Under the pieces are notes generated by a model. It was given only the letters and a program-made list of their open reading frames with translations, was not told the DNA's origin and did no database searches. Of a stretch of DNA of 64,000 bases, positions 9,366 through 17,760 are shown in pieces; position 1 is the first letter of the stretch; every line of letters begins with the position of its first letter. Source of the stretch: Agromyces kandeliae (GTDB taxonomy: Bacteria; Actinomycetota; Actinomycetes; Actinomycetales; Microbacteriaceae); assembly GCF_009674665.1 (NCBI RefSeq), contig NZ_WKJD01000003.1, positions 1-64,000 on the forward strand, given 5' to 3'. The position numbers were made by a program, and so were the translations under genes.

Positions 9366-10829
9366 TCACTCAGTGGCCGGGAGACGTTGCCACGATGCGG
9401 TGGGGCCCCACGGCACCCCGTCTCCGGTGGCCCGGACCGCCAGGTCGGTCCGGCTGGTGCCGTCCGAGGCGATGGTGAACCAGGATCGGTCGTCGTGGGC
9501 GACCAGGAGTCGCCCGTCCGGTGACCAGGAGTCCGCAGTGGCGTTCTCGGCGATCCGGAGGGCGCCGGCACCGTCGATGTCGGCGACCCAGATGTCGGTC
9601 AGGATCCCGTCGTCCCCCTCGAGCTCGTAGTCGGTGTGGTACGCGAGGTGCCGACCGTCGGGTGAGACCAATGGACCCGCCCCGTCGGCGATGACCGTGT
9701 GCCGGATCCCGTCCGGAACCGTGACCGCGTCGATCGTGGCGGGCCGCCACTGCGCGCCGGACCCGGGCCCGAAGATCTGGCCCTCGTTGAGGAAGACCGT
9801 CGAGGAGTCCGCCGCCCAGCCGATGTCGTTCGCCCACGACAGGGTGCCGGAGAGCACGATCCATCCGTCTCGCTCCGGCGGATCGGCGAGGGCCGACTCA
9901 TCCAAGGCGCCGGTCGGCACCGCCACGACCGAGTGGCCGTACACGCCACGCTCTTCGGCGACTGCGAGCCAGCGTCCGTCGGGCGACCAGCCGAGGACGG
10001 AGAGCCCCGGCGCGATCTCGACGGTGCGCGCGGTCTCCACGTCCACGAGCACCGATCCGACGTCCGCGGGGCCGCCGCAGCCCCCGATCCCGCAGAAACT
10101 CCGGTTGACGATGACCGACTTGCCGTTCGGCGCCCATGCGATCGAGGAGGGCACCAGGGAACGGTCGAAGCCATCCTGCGCGCGCGGATACGCATGCCCG
10201 ATGCCCGACGAGAGGACCGGCACGCCGGTCGCGCCGTCCGCGATGACCAGCTCGCAGACGTCCACGCACGCCGCCGCCTGCGCGAACCCGACGGACCTGA
10301 TCGCGGCATCTGCCTGCTCGTCGTCGGGCGGGTCCGACCGGATGAACGCGAGCAGGGTGCCGTCCGGCGACCACGCCGGCGCGTACTCGTCGAACTCCGG
10401 CGTCGAGGTCAGCTGCCGCGGAACCGTGCTACCGGATTCGAGGAGGTAGATGTCGCTCGGCGCGCCTGCAGCCGACGTGGCCACGGTGGCGAGGGTTCCG
10501 TTCTCCCCCGTCGTCGCCGGCCCCGCGGCCGATCGGCCGCCCAGGCTGATGGGTCGCTCGGGAACTCCGTCGGGGAGCCCGGTCGGGCTGAGGGTTCCGA
10601 GCGCGAGCGCCACCACGCCGACCGACAGCGCGATCGCGGCCGACGCGATCAGGACACGGCGGCGGCCGGTGCGCCGCCACGCCTCCTCGATCAGCGCTCG
10701 CACCTTGCTGGTCGGCACGGAGCGGGACGCCCCTGGATGAAGTTCCGCTTCGTGTTCGATCGGCGGTGGATCGTCGACGTCGGTCCGCGGTGTGACGTCC
10801 GGCTTGCGGGGTGGGGCGGAGATCGACAT
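9366..10829 (-). CDS. Membrane-anchored TolB/PD40-like beta-propeller protein
   Basis: The 487-residue protein has a proline-rich cytoplasmic N-terminus, one membrane segment at about residues 55-78 (RRRVLIASAAIALSVGVVAL), and a large extracytoplasmic part. That part carries repeated PD40/WD40-like blades: WSPDGTLLAF, WAPNGKSVIV, WSPDGRWLAV, VSPDGRHLAY, WSPDGRLLVA. A role as sensor or scaffold is likely, but no catalytic site is seen. ATG at 10829 follows CAGGAGGCGCAC, a strong ribosome site. It lies downstream of the damaged two-component locus on the same strand. An imperfect palindrome at 10847-10871 sits over its promoter region. Confidence 0.8.
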   Translation of the reverse strand: MSISAPPRKPDVTPRTDVDDPPPIEHEAELHPGASRSVPTSKVRALIEEAWRRTGRRRVLIASAAIALSVGVVALALGTLSPTGLPDGVPERPISLGGRSAAGPATTGENGTLATVATSAAGAPSDIYLLESGSTVPRQLTSTPEFDEYAPAWSPDGTLLAFIRSDPPDDEQADAAIRSVGFAQAAACVDVCELVIADGATGVPVLSSGIGHAYPRAQDGFDRSLVPSSIAWAPNGKSVIVNRSFCGIGGCGGPADVGSVLVDVETARTVEIAPGLSVLGWSPDGRWLAVAEERGVYGHSVVAVPTGALDESALADPPERDGWIVLSGTLSWANDIGWAADSSTVFLNEGQIFGPGSGAQWRPATIDAVTVPDGIRHTVIADGAGPLVSPDGRHLAYHTDYELEGDDGILTDIWVADIDGAGALRIAENATADSWSPDGRLLVAHDDRSWFTIASDGTSRTDLAVRATGDGVPWGPTASWQRLPATE

Positions 10830-10846
10830 GTGCGCCTCCTGACGTA

Positions 10847-10871
10847 ATGGCGCTATTGTGATTAGCACCAT
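10847..10871 (-). promoter_or_regulatory. Candidate operator (imperfect palindrome) upstream of the TolB-like gene
   Basis: On the plus strand ATGGCGCTA (10847-10855), a 7-base spacer and TAGCACCAT (10863-10871) form a 9-bp inverted repeat with one mismatch. It starts 18 bases before the start codon, in an A/T-richer patch suitable for a promoter. The binding protein is unknown. Confidence 0.45.
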
Positions 10872-10950
10872 CGTACGCCTCGCGAGCGATCGAGGGAACC
10901 TTCGAAGGCAGGCGGCCTCAGCCCGCACAGGTCGTCGAGGACCCGCGCCG

Positions 10951-11625
10951 TCAGTCCGTGCGTTCGCCGGGCCGGACGAGGCCGGACTCGTAGGCGAGGA
11001 TCGCGATCTGCACCCGGTCGTGCGCGCCGAGCTTGGCGAGCAGGCGCGAGACGTACGTCTTCACGGTCGACTCGCTGAGGAACAGCACTGCGCCGATCTC
11101 GGCGTTCGACCGGCCGCGCGCGACCAGCCGGACGATCTCGACCTCCCGCTCGGTGAGTTCGACGCCGGGCGGCAGGGCGGAATCGGGGGAGGGGGACGAG
11201 GCGAAGCGCTCGAGCAGGCGTGCCGTCACCGCCGGGGCGAGCATCGCCTCGCCGCGGGACACGACCCCGACCGCGTGGACGAGGTCGGCGGGCGGCACGT
11301 CCTTGAGCAGGAACCCGGATGCCCCGGCCCGGACCGCGGCGAACACGATCTCATCGAGGTCGAAGGTCGTCAGCGCGAGCACGCGACGGGACGGGTCACC
11401 CTCGAGGATGAGCCGTGTCGCCTCGATGCCGTCCATGACCGGCATGCGGATGTCCATGAGCACGACGTCGGGGGCGAGCTCGGCGGCGGCCGCGACGCCG
11501 GTGGCCCCGTCGCCGGCCTCGCCGACGACCTCGAGCCCGGCACGTTCGAGGATGAGCCGGAACCCGACGCGGACGAGTTCCTGGTCGTCGACGAGCAGGA
11601 CCCGGGTCGCGGTCGACGCGGTCAC
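10951..11625 (-). CDS. NarL/LuxR-family response regulator
   Basis: From GTG at 11625 this is a complete 224-residue response regulator. The receiver domain shows LLVDDQELVR, phospho-acceptor MDIRMPVMDG (Asp58) and LLKD. A LuxR helix-turn-helix follows (LTEREVEIVRLVARGRSNAEIG, then STVKTYVSRLLAKL). It would have been coupled to the upstream kinase: the kinase's original stop (11622-11624) overlaps this GTG as GTGA. Because of a deletion in the kinase, the kinase frame now runs straight into this gene with no stop, so a 563-residue fusion from 12642 is also possible. The regulator itself looks intact. Confidence 0.88.
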   Translation of the reverse strand: MTASTATRVLLVDDQELVRVGFRLILERAGLEVVGEAGDGATGVAAAAELAPDVVLMDIRMPVMDGIEATRLILEGDPSRRVLALTTFDLDEIVFAAVRAGASGFLLKDVPPADLVHAVGVVSRGEAMLAPAVTARLLERFASSPSPDSALPPGVELTEREVEIVRLVARGRSNAEIGAVLFLSESTVKTYVSRLLAKLGAHDRVQIAILAYESGLVRPGERTD

Positions 11626-12642
11626 GATCGAGCCCCGGTCGGGAGTGACACGTGGACGCGCCATCCGCTCGGACCCGGACCCGGACCTGCGTCGAGCGTG
11701 CCGCCGTACAGCGTGACGGCGCACGTTGGTCAGCGACTCCTGCACGACCCGGTAGACGGCGAGCTGTCGACCCGCCGACAGGTCGCTCGTATCGTCGGCC
11801 CGGAAGTCCACGACGAGCCCAGTACCGCGTGCCTGCTCGATCAGCTCGGGAATGCGGGCGATGCCGGGCTGCGGCGACAGCGATTCCGGGTCGTCGTCGC
11901 GCAGCAGCTCGACGACCCGGCGCACCTCGGCCAGTGCGTCGGTGCCCGTCGTCCGGATCGCCTCCAGGGCCTGCCGGGCGGCACCCGGGTCGACGTCGAC
12001 GACCTCCGCCGCCGCACCGGCCTGGACGACCATGACGCTCACCGAGTGCCCGAGGATGTCGTGCAGCTCGCGGGCGATCCGGGCACGTTCCTCCGCGACC
12101 GCGCGGAGGGCGGCCTCGCGGGCCTCGGTCTCCGCGACCGCGGCCCGGATCGCGGCATCCACCGCTCGGCGTTCGGAGACGCGCATGCCGATGCCGATGA
12201 GGAAGATCGTGAGGAGCACGCCCCAGTGGAAGAACACCTCGCTCGGCCCCTGGAGCTCGGGAACGAAGAGATCGGCCAGGATCACGGCCGCGAACACCGA
12301 ACCGCAGATGGCCGCCGAGGTTCGGATGCCGCCGTGCCGCGCGCCCGTGTAGAGGGCGAGTGCGAGGGGGAGGAATCCCCCGAAGAACAGCACCTGGGCG
12401 TCGCCGCCGGTCGCGACGAAGCACAGGACCCACGTCAGCGGGACCCCGACGAGGACGAGCGGGGCGACTCGGCGCAGCGCGAGCAGGACCGCGCAGACGA
12501 GGATCGCCGCCGTGCTCACCACCGGGGAGCCCGTGCCCTGCACGGACTCGAACGGCACCCAGACCTCGGCGAGGCCCAGCGCTGCGATGAGCGCGGCGAC
12601 GGCGATGTCCTGGGCGAGATGCCAGCGCGTGCGGCGGTCCAC
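11622..12642 (-). pseudogene. Sensor histidine kinase, internally deleted and frameshifted
   Basis: The N-terminal part is a normal DesK/NarX-class kinase: five or so membrane helices (residues 10-155), then HisKA_3 with RIARELHDILGHSV (His194) and the HATPase N-box VVQESLTNVRRHA (about 299-311). The ATP-binding G1/F/G2 boxes should come next but are absent. At 11709-11718 the frame shifts. The expected kinase C-terminus, LYGGTLDAGPGPGPSGW...VSLPTGARS, is still readable in another frame and ends at a stop at 11622. The missing part is about 50-60 codons by family comparison. In the current frame the protein reads on into the response regulator. Kinase activity should be lost. Confidence 0.82.
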
Positions 12643-12677
12643 GACCGCAGGCTAGCGGTCCGCACGCCGCCGGGGGA

Positions 12678-12721
12678 ATCACCGTCGGGTGATCGGCGAG
12701 TCGACTTCCGGTGATCGGCGA
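12678..12721. promoter_or_regulatory. Palindrome plus 22-bp-spaced direct repeats between divergent genes
   Basis: ATCACC-GTCG-GGTGAT (12678-12693) is a perfect 6-bp inverted repeat. GGTGATCGGCGA occurs at 12688-12699 and again at 12710-12721, exactly 22 bases apart (two helical turns). The region lies between the kinase gene and the divergent membrane-protein gene, so it is a candidate site for the adjacent response regulator. Confidence 0.45.
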
Positions 12722-12816
12722 CGGCACCCACGATGGATGCCCCCGACGTCGCGCCGCTCGTACCGTCGAGCCGTCGCCGCGGAAGGGCCGCGGCCGAACC
12801 GAGGGGGAATCCGCCC

Positions 12817-13548
12817 ATGTCCACGTCCCGTGCACTGCCGTCCGTCCGCCGCGTGCTCGTCGCCGGATCGCTCGTCGTCGCCATCGCCACCGCCGTCGCA
12901 GGGATCCTGCTGCAACCCGAGTTCCCCGACGACCCGACCGGGTACGTCGAGCTCCTCGCCGGCTCGACGTCCGCCGCGATCGGGCTCCAGCTCTTCCTGT
13001 GGTCCCAGGTGTTCTGGGCGATCGGCCTGGTCGGGCTCGCGCACGCGGCGAGTCACCGCTCACCCGTGCTCGCCACGCTCGGCGCCGCCTTCAGCGGTCT
13101 CGGCGCGTTCGGCCACGCCGCCTACGGCGGGGCGAGCCTCGTCACGCTCGGCATGGCGCGGTATGCCGTCGAGTCGGGCGACCTCGATGCGGCGCAGGCC
13201 GCGTTCGCGGCCACGCAGGGCGGCGACTTCGTCCCGTACCTCCTCGCCGGGCTCGGCGGCACGGTGCTCGGCGTGATCCTCGTCGCGGTCGCCCTGCTCC
13301 GCTCGGCCGTCGCGCCGCGCTGGGTCGCGATCGCCCTGCTCGCCTGGACGGTGACCGAGTTCGTGCTGCCCAACTTCCTCTCCGGCGCCTGGATCGCGTA
13401 CGCCTCGCTGGTGCTCGGGCTGATCGCGTTCACCGGCGCTGCGGTGGCGGTGCTGCGCGGTGGGTCGGGTGCATGGACGACGGTGCTCGAGGCCGCAGCC
13501 GACGAGCGAAGCGAGACGCCCCCGGTCGGCGCTGCCGCAGCGCCCTGA
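12817..13548 (+). CDS. Multi-pass membrane protein of unknown function
   Basis: The 243-residue protein has about six hydrophobic segments (for example VLVAGSLVVAIATAVAGILL, VFWAIGLVGLAHAA, GLGGTVLGVILVAVALL, WVAIALLAWTVTEFVL) and an Ala/Pro-rich tail. I recognise no catalytic motif. ATG at 12817 is chosen because GAGGGGG lies 10 bases upstream; the longer frame from 12733 adds an Arg-rich, non-membrane leader. It is transcribed divergently from the two-component locus and is its likeliest target by position. Confidence 0.75.
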   Translation: MSTSRALPSVRRVLVAGSLVVAIATAVAGILLQPEFPDDPTGYVELLAGSTSAAIGLQLFLWSQVFWAIGLVGLAHAASHRSPVLATLGAAFSGLGAFGHAAYGGASLVTLGMARYAVESGDLDAAQAAFAATQGGDFVPYLLAGLGGTVLGVILVAVALLRSAVAPRWVAIALLAWTVTEFVLPNFLSGAWIAYASLVLGLIAFTGAAVAVLRGGSGAWTTVLEAAADERSETPPVGAAAAP

Positions 13549-13600
13549 CCGACCGTTGACTCGGCCCGGCACGCCCCGATCGGTGCCCGAGCCGGGAATG

Positions 13601-13631
13601 CGGAGGGCCCGGACCACGTCCGGGCCCTCCG
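13601..13631. terminator. Bidirectional hairpin terminator
   Basis: CGGAGGGCCCGGAC (13601-13614) and its exact complement (13618-13631) form a 14-bp stem with a CAC loop, between the convergent membrane-protein gene and SGNH hydrolase gene. Confidence 0.8.
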
Positions 13632-13644
13632 TCCAGGTGGCGGA

Positions 13645-14586
13645 CTACGAGAGCGGAACCGCCCGGATCGCCGTCGCGTAGGCGGCGTGCCCGGTGGCGT
13701 TCGGGTGGAAGGCGTTGACCGTCGTGGTCGTCAGCCACTTCCAGTCGTTGATCCACGGGCTCGAGCTGCCGATGCCGTGCCCCGCGAAGTCGTCCTCGAC
13801 GTCGACGAAGACGGCACCGGCGGACGTCGCGGCCGCCTCGACCACGTCGTTGAGCTCGACCGTCTCGTCGTTCACCTCGTCGGCCCAGACGTACTTCGGG
13901 TTCACGCCCGAACTGTTCTCCCAGAAGAGCAGCGGGTAGCCGGCGACGATGACCTTCGCGCCCGGTGCCCGCTCCTGGATCCCGTCGACGACCGCGACGA
14001 TGCTCGCGGTGAACTCCGGAGAGTCCGCGATGGCCGCGCCTGCGGCGATCTTCGACGAGCACGACGAACTCACGAGCACGAAGCAGTTCTGCATCACGTC
14101 GGCGAAGCCGACGTCGTTGCCGCCGACGGTGACCGTGACGAGCTTCGCCGTGGTCGGGATCGCCGCGATCTGCCGGTCGAGCACGTCGACGGTGTCCGTG
14201 CCCGAGCAGGCGGGGAACGCGACGAGTGCCTTGTCCGCGTCTCCATCGAGCAGCTTCGGATAGCTCTTCGAGCTCGTGTAGCACGTCCGTTCGATGTAGC
14301 TGCCGGCGCCGACGCCGGCGGCGAACGAGTCGCCGAGTGCGGCGTACTCGAGCTCGGTTGTGCCGCCGCCGCCACCGCCTCCGCTCCCTCCGCCGGGCTT
14401 GCCCGGCTTGTCCGGCTTGGCCATGGGGACCGCGGCGTGGGCGGTGTCCGCCGGGCCGGCGAGCGCCGAGCCGAGGAGCAGGGTGAGCGCCGCGAGCAGC
14501 CCGGCGGCGAGGAGCGCGACGCGACGCGCGTGGACTGCCGGAACGGCGGCATCGTGCCGCGCGTGCGAGGACATCGTCCGACTCAT
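13645..14586 (-). CDS. Secreted SGNH/GDSL-type hydrolase 1
   Basis: The 313-residue protein has an N-terminal signal (RRVALLAAGLLAALTLLLGSALA...AHA), then a K/P/G-rich linker with a long glycine run, then an SGNH domain. Block I is ALGDSFAAG (nucleophile Ser), block III is VGGNDVG and block V is FHPNATGH. The Asp usually three before the catalytic His is Asn here (NAFHP). Some actinobacterial esterases of this family work with a Ser-His dyad, so this need not inactivate it. It is probably an extracellular lipase or esterase. ATG at 14586 overlaps the stop of hydrolase 2 as ATGA, so the two are co-translated. Confidence 0.87.
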   Translation of the reverse strand: MSRTMSSHARHDAAVPAVHARRVALLAAGLLAALTLLLGSALAGPADTAHAAVPMAKPDKPGKPGGGSGGGGGGGTTELEYAALGDSFAAGVGAGSYIERTCYTSSKSYPKLLDGDADKALVAFPACSGTDTVDVLDRQIAAIPTTAKLVTVTVGGNDVGFADVMQNCFVLVSSSCSSKIAAGAAIADSPEFTASIVAVVDGIQERAPGAKVIVAGYPLLFWENSSGVNPKYVWADEVNDETVELNDVVEAAATSAGAVFVDVEDDFAGHGIGSSSPWINDWKWLTTTTVNAFHPNATGHAAYATAIRAVPLS

Positions 14587-15398
14587 CCGAGCGCGACGAG
14601 GATCGCGTCGCGGTAGACGGCCTGACCGGTCGCGGTCGGGTGCAGGAAGGTCAGCGGGTCGAACTGGTCGGCGCCGAGCCACGGGTCGAGATCGCCGACC
14701 TGGTGGCCGAGGTAGGCGAACTCCAAGCTCGTGTAGTGGACGTTCGCGCCGGCGGTGGCCGCCCCGGTCGCCGCGGCGCCGATCTGGGCGTCGAGCGCGA
14801 GGGTCGCGGCGTTCACGGTGTCGGTCAGGGCGCTGAACCCGCTCACGAACGGCACCGGGTAGTCGGTCACGACGATGCGCGCGTTGGGTGCGCGCTCGGC
14901 GATCGCGAGCAACAGCGCACCGAGCTGCTGACCGATGACTCCGGAGGCGAGAAGCTGCTCCGCCTCGGCGACGGCCATCGCACAGGCGAGTGATTCCGGG
15001 TCGGGTGCGCAGATCGCGAAGACGGCGCCGACCCCGAGGTCGTTCCCGCCCACGGTCAGCGTGACGAGCGTCGTGCCGCGATTCACCTGCGACAGCTGGG
15101 TCGACGCGACGTCGGAGATCGTCGCGCCGCTGCACGCGGCCTGGCGCAGCAGGTTCGTCCGCGGTACCGCGTCGAGCAGGACCGGGTACGCGGCGTCGGA
15201 CCTGAGGCAGGCGTCCAACGGGATCCCGGCGCCCTGCCCCGCGGCGTACGAGTCGCCGAGCGAGACGTACTTGTTCACCGGATCGGGCGGGGCGGCGAGG
15301 GCGGATGGTGCGGCGCCGAAGAAGACGGCGACGAGGGCGACGGTGGCCCCGGCGATCGAGCCGACGATGCGGCTCCTTCGGTTCGAATGTGCCGACAT
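14583..15398 (-). CDS. Secreted SGNH/GDSL-type hydrolase 2
   Basis: The 271-residue paralogue of the downstream gene has a signal peptide (RRSRIVGSIAGATVALVAVF...ALAAPP). Block I is SLGDSYAAG, block III is VGGNDLG and block V is FLHPTATGQ. The Asp at His-3 is again absent (TFLHP). Conserved cysteines suggest disulfides in the exported enzyme. It is the first gene of a two-gene ATGA-coupled unit, which suggests a tandem duplication. The substrate is unknown; lipids or esters are likely. Confidence 0.87.
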   Translation of the reverse strand: MSAHSNRRSRIVGSIAGATVALVAVFFGAAPSALAAPPDPVNKYVSLGDSYAAGQGAGIPLDACLRSDAAYPVLLDAVPRTNLLRQAACSGATISDVASTQLSQVNRGTTLVTLTVGGNDLGVGAVFAICAPDPESLACAMAVAEAEQLLASGVIGQQLGALLLAIAERAPNARIVVTDYPVPFVSGFSALTDTVNAATLALDAQIGAAATGAATAGANVHYTSLEFAYLGHQVGDLDPWLGADQFDPLTFLHPTATGQAVYRDAILVALG

Positions 15399-15508
15399 GG
15401 CCGAAACCTAGCGGGAATCATGAGGCTTCCGCATATCCCAGAACAGGTGTCATCTGGACGGGCACCTCCGGATCCAGCGGAGGGGAGGTCGCCGCTAGGC
15501 TGGCGCGC

Positions 15509-16498
15509 ATGACGGCACGACTGCGATGGGGAATCCTCGCGACCGGCGGCATCGCCCGCCTCTTCACCTCCGACCTCCGGCTGAACGGCTTCGACGTGCG
15601 GGCCGTGGGCTCGAGGTCGACCGAGTCGGCGCGGGCGTTCGCCGAGGAGTTCGGCATCGCCACCGCGCACGGCAGCTACGACGCGCTGCTCGCCGACCCC
15701 GAAGTCGACGCGATCTACGTCGCGACGCCGCATCCGTGGCATGCGGCGTCGGCGCTCGCGGCGATCGAGGCCGGCAAGCACGTCCTCGTCGAGAAGCCGT
15801 TCACGCTGAACGAGGCCGAGGCCCGCGTCGTCGCCGATGCGGCCCGCGACCGCGGCGTGCTCGTGCTCGAGGCGATGTGGACGAGGTATCTCCCGCACAT
15901 GGTGCGCATCCGCGAGATCATCGCGTCGGGCGCGATCGGCGAGGTGCGCACGATGATCGCCGACCACACCCAGAAGCTCTCCGACGATCCGTCGCACCGG
16001 CTCAACGCACTCGACCTCGGCGGGGGCGCGCTGCTCGACCTCGGTATCTACCCGGTCTCGTTCGCGTGGGACCTCTTCGGCGCACCCGCCGTCATCCAGT
16101 CCACGGCGATCTTCAAGGAGACCGGCGCCGACGCCCAGATCGCCGTCCAGTTCGGCTACGCCGAGGGCCGGATCGCCTCGACGTTCTCCGCCAGCGATGC
16201 CCGCGGCCCGAATCGGGCGCTCGTGCTCGGCACCGAGGCGCGCATCGAGATCGACGGGGTCTGGTACACGCCCACGAGCTTCCGGGTCATCGGGCACGAC
16301 GACGTGGTCATCGAGGAGTTCGCATCCGACGTGAACGGCCGCGGCATGCACTACCAGGCGGCAGCGATGGAGGAGCTCGTCGCCGCCGGTCGGCTCGACG
16401 GCGGCGACGTCCTGCCGACCGAGGAGTCCGTCGCGATCATGGGCACCCTCGACCGCATCCGCGCGGAGATCGGCCTGCGCTACCCGGGCGAGGGCTGA
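15509..16498 (+). CDS. Gfo/Idh/MocA-family oxidoreductase
   Basis: The 329-residue NAD(P)-dependent sugar or polyol dehydrogenase starts with a Rossmann segment (WGILATGGIARLF, close to GxGxxA). It has the family motif VEKPFTLNEAEA with the catalytic Lys of EKP, then LDLGIYPVSFAWDLFG in the C-terminal domain. It resembles the dihydrodiol-dehydrogenase/xylose-dehydrogenase branch, but the substrate cannot be assigned. ATG at 15509 gives the conserved N-terminus; the longer upstream frame is antisense to the SGNH gene. The next gene begins 25 bases later, so they are probably one transcript. Confidence 0.88.
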   Translation: MTARLRWGILATGGIARLFTSDLRLNGFDVRAVGSRSTESARAFAEEFGIATAHGSYDALLADPEVDAIYVATPHPWHAASALAAIEAGKHVLVEKPFTLNEAEARVVADAARDRGVLVLEAMWTRYLPHMVRIREIIASGAIGEVRTMIADHTQKLSDDPSHRLNALDLGGGALLDLGIYPVSFAWDLFGAPAVIQSTAIFKETGADAQIAVQFGYAEGRIASTFSASDARGPNRALVLGTEARIEIDGVWYTPTSFRVIGHDDVVIEEFASDVNGRGMHYQAAAMEELVAAGRLDGGDVLPTEESVAIMGTLDRIRAEIGLRYPGEG

Positions 16499-16523
16499 GC
16501 CGGTCGGCGCGAACGGGAACGAG

Positions 16524-17687
16524 GTGTCCCTCGACGGGGACGTCGCCGCCCTGGCCCGGCGACTCGTCGCGATCGACGCGACGAACCCGTCGCTGGTCAT
16601 CGGCGGTGCGGGGGAGCGCGAACTCGCGGGCGTCATCGCGACCTGGCTCGACGAACGCGGCTTCGAGGTGCGCCAGGTGGGCGCCGATCCTTCGCGCCCG
16701 AGCGTCCTCGCTCGCCGGCGCGGTCGAGGCGGCGGCCGGACCCTGCTCCTCGCCGGGCACCTCGACACGGTCGGCGGCGCCGGCAGTGCAGCGGATGACG
16801 CGTCGCACGCCGTGCCCGATCGCATCGTGGGCCGCGGCGCCTACGACATGGCCGGTGGACTCGCCGCGGCGATGATCGCCGCTGCGACGGCACCCGACGA
16901 CCTCACCGGCGACATCGTGCTGGCGTTCGCCGCCGACGAGGAGTTCGGCTCGCTCGGGATGGAGGAGCTGCTCGCGGCGATCGACGCGGAGGGGCGCTCC
17001 GGCCCGGCCCGGCGGCGCCCCGACGGCGCGATCGTGCTCGAGCCGACCGACCTCGAGGTGACGCTCGCGCATCGCGGCTTCGCCTGGTATCGCGTCGAGT
17101 ACGACGGCGTGGCGGCGCACGGCTCGCAGCCGGAGCTCGGCGTCGATGCGATCGATCGCGCGCTCGACGGGCTGGTCGCGCTGCGCGCCCTCGGTGCCCA
17201 GCTCGCCGCGCGCCCGGGGCATCCGCTGCTCGGATCGGGGAGCGTGCGCGTCGCCACCATCGACGGCGGGACGGATGCCGCGACGGTCGCCGACCGCTGC
17301 GTGCTGGTCGTCGAGCGCCGCACCCTGCCCGGCGACCCGGACCCGGGTGCCGAGCTCGAGCGCGTGCTCGCGGCCTCGGAACCGGGCCGCATCGTGCCCC
17401 TCGTGGTGCGGCCCGCCATGGAGGCGTCGTCCGACGCGCGCATCGCGCGCGCCGTGGTCGGCGCGGTCGGGGGCGTCACGGGCGCACCCGCCGTCGTGCG
17501 GGGCGACCCGTGGTGGACCGACGCCGGGCTCATCGCCGAGGCGGGCATCCCCGTCGTGCTCATCGGGCCCGTCGGCGGCGGCGCCCACGCCGACCTCGAA
17601 TGGGTCTCGGTCGCGTCGCTGCACGCGCTGGCCGACGTGATCGCGCGGGTCGTCCGGGAGTTCTGCACCGAGGTATCAGCGCCCTGA
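16524..17687 (+). CDS. M20-family metallopeptidase / ArgE-DapE-type deacylase
   Basis: The 387-residue cytosolic amidohydrolase has a binuclear metal site: GHLDTV (His, and Asp as the shared-site neighbour), GRGAYDMAGG (bridging Asp), AADEEFGS (general-base Glu and ligand) and a C-terminal GGGAHADLEWV His. A dimerisation domain lies between HRGFAWYRVEYDG and the tail. Candidates are acetylornithine deacetylase, succinyl-diaminopimelate desuccinylase or a carboxypeptidase. Context does not decide among them. GTG at 16524 follows GAACGAG; no better in-frame start exists nearby. Confidence 0.85.
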   Translation: MSLDGDVAALARRLVAIDATNPSLVIGGAGERELAGVIATWLDERGFEVRQVGADPSRPSVLARRRGRGGGRTLLLAGHLDTVGGAGSAADDASHAVPDRIVGRGAYDMAGGLAAAMIAAATAPDDLTGDIVLAFAADEEFGSLGMEELLAAIDAEGRSGPARRRPDGAIVLEPTDLEVTLAHRGFAWYRVEYDGVAAHGSQPELGVDAIDRALDGLVALRALGAQLAARPGHPLLGSGSVRVATIDGGTDAATVADRCVLVVERRTLPGDPDPGAELERVLAASEPGRIVPLVVRPAMEASSDARIARAVVGAVGGVTGAPAVVRGDPWWTDAGLIAEAGIPVVLIGPVGGGAHADLEWVSVASLHALADVIARVVREFCTEVSAP

Positions 17688-17760
17688 CCCGTCCTCCGGC
17701 CGGCGCCCCGCGAGCGCAGGCACTCGGGAGGCGCCCGGACGACGTCCGTACAATGCCCGG

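Noticed and set aside
10951..12642. Reading the kinase-regulator ORF as a designed hybrid histidine kinase
   Set aside because: Hybrid kinases keep the ATPase domain. Here the ATP-binding boxes are missing and the kinase's old C-terminus and overlapping GTGA junction are still readable out of frame, which points to a deletion.
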